Positions 13,371 to 16,715 of a stretch of DNA of 16,715 nt are shown here, piece after piece. Source of the stretch: a bacterium (GTDB lineage: Bacteria > Spirochaetota > UBA4802 > UBA5550); assembly GCA_024224995.1 (NCBI GenBank), contig JAAENB010000527.1:1-16715 (forward strand), in the 5' to 3' direction. The number at the start of each line of letters is the position of its first letter. The stretch's first letter is position 1. The notes beneath the pieces are model-generated. The model did no database searches. It was not told the origin of the DNA and saw only the letters and a list, made by a program, of their open reading frames with translations. Position numbers and translations under genes: made by a program.

Positions 13371-14477
13371 TTATCTTCTTTTTCTATTTCTTAACCCAAC
13401 AAAAAGAAACAATCCCGCGATCATAATAGGTGAAATATCTATAAGGGAGGTTGAAGTAATATCGCCGCTGCAATTGCAGCCAAAAATTGACGTCATATAG
13501 GGCTCTGTAGGATTATCCTTTGCGAATTGTGCCCACTCAGAACCACAGTAATTATTTGAGGCGTCACAGCCCGGCAAGTACGTACACCAATCAGTCAGTT
13601 CCGTATCTACTGCCGCGTAGCTATCATTATTATTAACAGAAAAGGTTATTGCTGTCATTAATTCATTGGACGCGCTAATAGCGCCGGCGGTAAGGTCATT
13701 ATCTACATTACACTTATCCATTGCGTCACTATGCCTGAGACCGTCACGTTCCTCTTCCCAACTCCCGTATACAGCCTCTGCATAGTTGCACACATGTATT
13801 ATGCTTTTCATATCGGTACCGATTCGGATCGTATGGCTGAAACTGTCCTGCATTATATGCAGCGCTGAACCAATATAATAAACAGGAGCCCACACATCCA
13901 CCTCTATTCGCCCGTAAAAATCCATCATCATATGAACTTTTATTATCTGGTCATCGGGGCTCATAATAATATATCCATTCGCTTTTTTTACGAGATTCAA
14001 AATTTTTTCCTTGCTTCTGTTAATGGCGTTTATATCGCCAGCTGAATAGTCATCGGTGGGAGCTCTCAGAAAATGCTCATATTGCCCTTCGGGTTTGACG
14101 TGAATACTTCTTAAGGCGTTTATATTAAGAACAGAATGACCGTCTGTATCATTTGAACGGACTCCCATAAGAAGACTAAAAATAAAAAATTTCGACAGCC
14201 TGGAGGGAGTAGACAGGTTTCTATTCGCCAGCATATAATCAACTATTTCCTCCCATTCGTCACTCTGGGGAGGATCAATATTCATACCGGAAAGTATATC
14301 GTCCAGGCCGTTACTGACACCATTTTGATACACGTTTATGACAAACTTTTCATGGCAGCCATCTCCTGCGGCCGAAGCTACGGACCATGAATAGACAGGC
14401 ATGCTCGAAAACAACATCATTACCCAAACAATACTATGTAACAATATTATATTTTTTATTTTCAGTTTTATCTTCAA
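13371..14477 (-). CDS. Secreted zinc phospholipase C/P1-nuclease-like protein with C-terminal sorting tail
   Basis: A 368-residue exported protein. The signal peptide ends near VYS-30, leaving W31 at the mature N terminus, as in Bacillus cereus phospholipase C, whose Trp1 binds zinc. Further candidate zinc ligands follow in the same order: H42, D in SNDTDG (about 107-111), H134 in YEHFLRAPTDDYSAG (like the HFYxPD segment of the family), H206/D210/H214 in ALHIMQDSFSH, and H248/D252 in LRHSDAMD. A cysteine-bearing stretch (GCNCSG), a hydrophobic segment (SPIMIAGLFLFVGL) and a final RNRKRR cluster form a sorting tail of the PEP-CTERM or MYXO-CTERM type. Its start overlaps the barrel gene before it by 4 bp. 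Catalytic activity is inferred from ligand order only; it might be a lipase, a nuclease or inactive. Confidence 0.65.
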   Translation of the reverse strand: MKIKLKIKNIILLHSIVWVMMLFSSMPVYSWSVASAAGDGCHEKFVINVYQNGVSNGLDDILSGMNIDPPQSDEWEEIVDYMLANRNLSTPSRLSKFFIFSLLMGVRSNDTDGHSVLNINALRSIHVKPEGQYEHFLRAPTDDYSAGDINAINRSKEKILNLVKKANGYIIMSPDDQIIKVHMMMDFYGRIEVDVWAPVYYIGSALHIMQDSFSHTIRIGTDMKSIIHVCNYAEAVYGSWEEERDGLRHSDAMDKCNVDNDLTAGAISASNELMTAITFSVNNNDSYAAVDTELTDWCTYLPGCDASNNYCGSEWAQFAKDNPTEPYMTSIFGCNCSGDITSTSLIDISPIMIAGLFLFVGLRNRKRR

Positions 14478-15064
14478 AATGATACCTCCGCGAAAAGCCT
14501 GGTCCTGTATTCATGCATTAATATACTGGGAGTTCCCAGTACAGGAGCCACCAGGGCAAAACTGATGGGATTCAGCCCTATGGAAAGCCAATCAAGAATA
14601 CCAAACATAAGGCCAAGAGGGACAACCTCCAAAAAGATACCGGTATGCCCTTTTTTATCAAAAGCCGTATCGAATAAAAGAGTGGAAGTGCCAAATGACA
14701 GGCTCGACCTGGCTCTGCCTTGAAAATACCTTTTCTCAATTCCCAGGGCAACATTCAAAGCCCCGGGCTTTATTTCCCTGTTATACTCAACAGTTGCCCA
14801 GAAATTTTGTTCAATATGAAGAAAAACCCCGAACAACGGAAACTTGTAGCCTCCGGTAAATCCGTAACCGCCTGTATTTGCCAGTATTGCCCTGTCAAGA
14901 TCATCACTAAAAACCGATATAAAGAATTGCGTTTGAATAAATATTTTGTTTGCGGGCTTTATGCTATCCTTTGTATCGACTGTGGCGGTATCGCGCTCTT
15001 GCGCCGCAGCAAGGGCCGGCAGGGCCAATAGAACAACCAGGGCTAAAATAACTGTTTTCTTCAT
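14474..15064 (-). CDS. Secreted beta-barrel-like protein, paralog B
   Basis: A 196-residue protein with a clear signal peptide (MKKTVILALVVLLALPALAAAQ, cleaved near residue 22). The body is beta-rich, with alternating aromatic and polar residues, and ends in F, as outer-membrane proteins do. It aligns along its length with the neighbour encoded at 15061-15657: GGYKFPLFGVF with GAYRFGSWGLF, HTGIFLEVVPLGLMF with EVGFFIDLRPVGIRF, and a shared APVL-G-P segment near the C terminus. It overlaps both neighbours by 4 bp (ATGA type), so the three are made as one coupled operon. It belongs to no family I can name. Confidence 0.7.
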   Translation of the reverse strand: MKKTVILALVVLLALPALAAAQERDTATVDTKDSIKPANKIFIQTQFFISVFSDDLDRAILANTGGYGFTGGYKFPLFGVFLHIEQNFWATVEYNREIKPGALNVALGIEKRYFQGRARSSLSFGTSTLLFDTAFDKKGHTGIFLEVVPLGLMFGILDWLSIGLNPISFALVAPVLGTPSILMHEYRTRLFAEVSF

Positions 15065-15657
15065 ATCTTAATTTCCAGAGAAAATATTGACCTGAACTCT
15101 AGCACAACAAGGGGGATTCCCGACAGAACAGGCGCCTCAATATTCAATGTTAAGGGATCAAAGTTAAGAAAAATACTCTCGTTCAACTTGAAACGTATTC
15201 CAACAGGCCGCAGATCAATAAAAAATCCCACTTCTCCGGCTTCCTTCAAGACATTATCGGTGATTTTTATAGCAGGTCCCGCCCCTAATGAAGATACACC
15301 TCTTCCTTCAAAGTATATAAATTCCGCCCCAATTCCCAGGTTGCACGCGGCCTGGATCTCTTCCTCATCATACTCAAGTTTTTTCCACATATTGAACTCT
15401 GCCAGGGCAAAAAGCCCCCAACTGCCAAACCGGTAAGCGCCTTTTAAAATAAAATCACTGGCGTAAAAAATATTATCATTATTGGTTATATTATTGGTCA
15501 GGGGACAGCCAAGCTGCACCAATAAGAAGAGACCACTGCTGTCTAAAAAAATACCAGGGTCATTTGTCTCTTCCGCGCCGACAGACTGAAGCATAATAAG
15601 CAGCAAAACGTTTGTTATTACCACAATTAATTTTAGATGTATTTCATTCCGAAGCAT
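15061..15657 (-). CDS. Secreted beta-barrel-like protein, paralog A
   Basis: A 198-residue protein with a signal peptide (hydrophobic residues 9-24, cleavage near SVGA-28). It is a tandem duplicate of the next gene with matching strand order. It ends in I rather than F. The annotated ATG has its nearest GGAGG 17 nt away, which is unusually far; an in-frame stop just upstream rules out a longer form. A TATAAT on the minus strand (15762-15767) about 100 bp upstream may be part of its promoter, though its -35 is weak. It leads the three-gene operon that ends with the phospholipase-like gene. Confidence 0.68.
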   Translation of the reverse strand: MLRNEIHLKLIVVITNVLLLIMLQSVGAEETNDPGIFLDSSGLFLLVQLGCPLTNNITNNDNIFYASDFILKGAYRFGSWGLFALAEFNMWKKLEYDEEEIQAACNLGIGAEFIYFEGRGVSSLGAGPAIKITDNVLKEAGEVGFFIDLRPVGIRFKLNESIFLNFDPLTLNIEAPVLSGIPLVVLEFRSIFSLEIKI

Positions 15658-15973
15658 GAGGCTGTTTTTTTATACCTCCATAACATTCTTGTTCCCGGTA
15701 AGTCCTTTGAGGAGGAACCGGTGACATCGGAACTGTCAAGTCATATTTGATCATTTTAATAATTATATCTCAATTGGCGGACCTGCTAACACGTTCACTC
15801 AAAACTCCATTCTCCGAAAACAATTTAGTATACAAGAATAAACAGTGTAATTTTAGCTTTAACAAAAGGCCTGTCAATAGAATTTTTCATTTAGCTCATT
15901 TATTATATTTCCAAAAGGAGTGAAACCAGGCCGGGGAAAGCCCCGGCCTGGGGATGTGTAAGCGTGATTATAG
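15658..15973. other. Intergenic region, no gene seen
   Basis: This 316-bp stretch holds the upstream DNA of the barrel operon, including TATAAT on the minus strand at 15762-15767, and the terminator of the tail-collar lipoprotein at 15914-15951. I see no coding frame with a ribosome site. Confidence 0.6.
15914..15951 (-). terminator. Rho-independent terminator of tail-collar lipoprotein gene
   Basis: On the minus strand an 11-bp perfect GC-rich stem (15941-15951 with 15926-15936, loop CTTT) is followed by TTTCACTCCTTTT. It begins 22 bp after the stop codon of the gene. The T tract is interrupted but the stem is very stable. Confidence 0.8.
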
Positions 15974-16699
15974 TTAATATTTGATTATATAATTAACTGC
16001 GGCATTTTTGGGTCGTGTTTCCGTAGCACTTCTTCCGTTAGCACTGTAACTGGTATTCTGAGTACGCTTAGCAGTAATTTTATAGTCATTGGTGTCCCAG
16101 GCATTGGAATGCTCGCCTTTATTAGTGGAGTCGGCCTCCCAGAAAGACCACTGGTGTAGGTGATCCTGAAAAGCGTCATTCTGATACGATCCCACAGACC
16201 TTCCGGGATCAATAGAACCGGCGATATCGAGCCCTCTCAGGAATCGTCCCTGGAGATTGGGAAGATTGAAAGAAGAGCCGTCCGCAGAGCCCCATGAAGT
16301 CCCGATTGCCTGGAACAGGTTATTATATGTGTCACGCGACACAGAACTGCCGTTGCAAAGCACCCATCCATCAGGAATATTTGCCTCGGGTCCGGCAAAA
16401 GGGACAATGGTTCCTGTAGGGGATGCCATTCCAACAAGGGTTTTGAGCGCATCTATTTGAGCTTGCAGATCACTGCTTGAAGAATTCGCTGTTTCGGCCT
16501 GTAGATTATCAACCTGTTTTAAGTTGTTAATTTCGGTTTTTAGATTTGAAATATTAGCGTACATCTCTGAGAAACTAAACTCTTCTGAGCCGTCATTGGA
16601 ACCGGAGGTAAGACCGGCTTCACATCCTGCCATAGTAAAAATAATGAGCGCTGTTATACCAATAACAGCAAACCTGGTGCGTGTTTGAAAATTTTTCAT
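15974..16699 (-). CDS. Lipoprotein with coiled coil and phage tail-collar domain
   Basis: A 241-residue surface protein. The lipobox is MAGC, with C26 lipidated after a hydrophobic stretch (about 11-22). Residues about 42-90 form a short coiled coil with leucine/isoleucine heptads (ISNLKTEINNLKQVDNL), probably for trimerisation. The rest is a tail-collar domain: GTIVPFAGPEANIPDGWVLC (about 96-115), SSFNLPNLQGRFLRGLD (about 142-158), a histidine-bearing loop (DHLHQWSF) and the typical end ETRPKNAAVNYIIKY. In phages these domains form trimeric fibre tips that bind surfaces. There are no other phage genes nearby, so this is likely a domesticated, cell-anchored adhesin-like protein. A GGAGAG site precedes the ATG. 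Confidence 0.85.
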   Translation of the reverse strand: MKNFQTRTRFAVIGITALIIFTMAGCEAGLTSGSNDGSEEFSFSEMYANISNLKTEINNLKQVDNLQAETANSSSSDLQAQIDALKTLVGMASPTGTIVPFAGPEANIPDGWVLCNGSSVSRDTYNNLFQAIGTSWGSADGSSFNLPNLQGRFLRGLDIAGSIDPGRSVGSYQNDAFQDHLHQWSFWEADSTNKGEHSNAWDTNDYKITAKRTQNTSYSANGRSATETRPKNAAVNYIIKY

Positions 16700-16715
16700 G
16701 ATAACTCTCCTCTTA

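Overview
The window comes from a diderm bacterium of moderate GC content with AT-rich intergenic DNA. It encodes three lipoproteins with lipobox cysteines and two secreted beta-barrel-like proteins ending in aromatic residues. A spirochaete-like host is my best guess, but there is no rRNA or other marker gene to confirm it. I see no tRNA, rRNA, CRISPR array or transposase gene.

Layout. Positions 1-171 hold GC-rich hairpins and the terminator of ald (L-alanine dehydrogenase, 310-1416, minus). A plus-strand lipoprotein (1709-2374) follows, then a long structured leader ahead of a SAM-dependent methyltransferase (2761-3534, plus). A two-gene sensory unit runs on the minus strand: a MEDS-domain protein overlapping a soluble HisKA_2 histidine kinase. 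After an ankyrin-repeat remnant and a small lipoprotein (5698-6357) comes a long minus-strand D-amino-acid block. In transcription order it contains a Ddl-like ATP-grasp ligase, an N-formylglutamate-amidohydrolase-family enzyme, a class IV PLP aminotransferase, an alanine racemase and a CapA-like protein, then a MurI-like Asp/Glu racemase. A 444-bp gap before the last gene is filled by two giant hairpins. The right end holds a three-gene minus-strand operon (two paralogous barrel-like proteins and a zinc phospholipase C-like protein with a C-terminal sorting tail) and a lipoprotein with a phage tail-collar domain.

How the genes may work together. ald and the ligase operon, about 11.7 kb apart, share the same promoter layout: TTGACG, 7 nt, TATAAT, 18 nt, then a near-identical inverted repeat. 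This suggests one repressor controlling alanine/pyruvate interconversion together with D-amino-acid production and amide-bond chemistry. The ligase lacks Ddl signatures for binding the first D-alanine, and the CapA protein has no membrane anchor. The operon may therefore make or process a D-amino-acid amide other than the cell-wall D-Ala-D-Ala; this is inference. The second item worth attention is the 7539-7920 repeat block: two long perfect palindromes with unrelated arms but nearly the same loop, in opposite orientation, bounded by 17-bp direct repeats.
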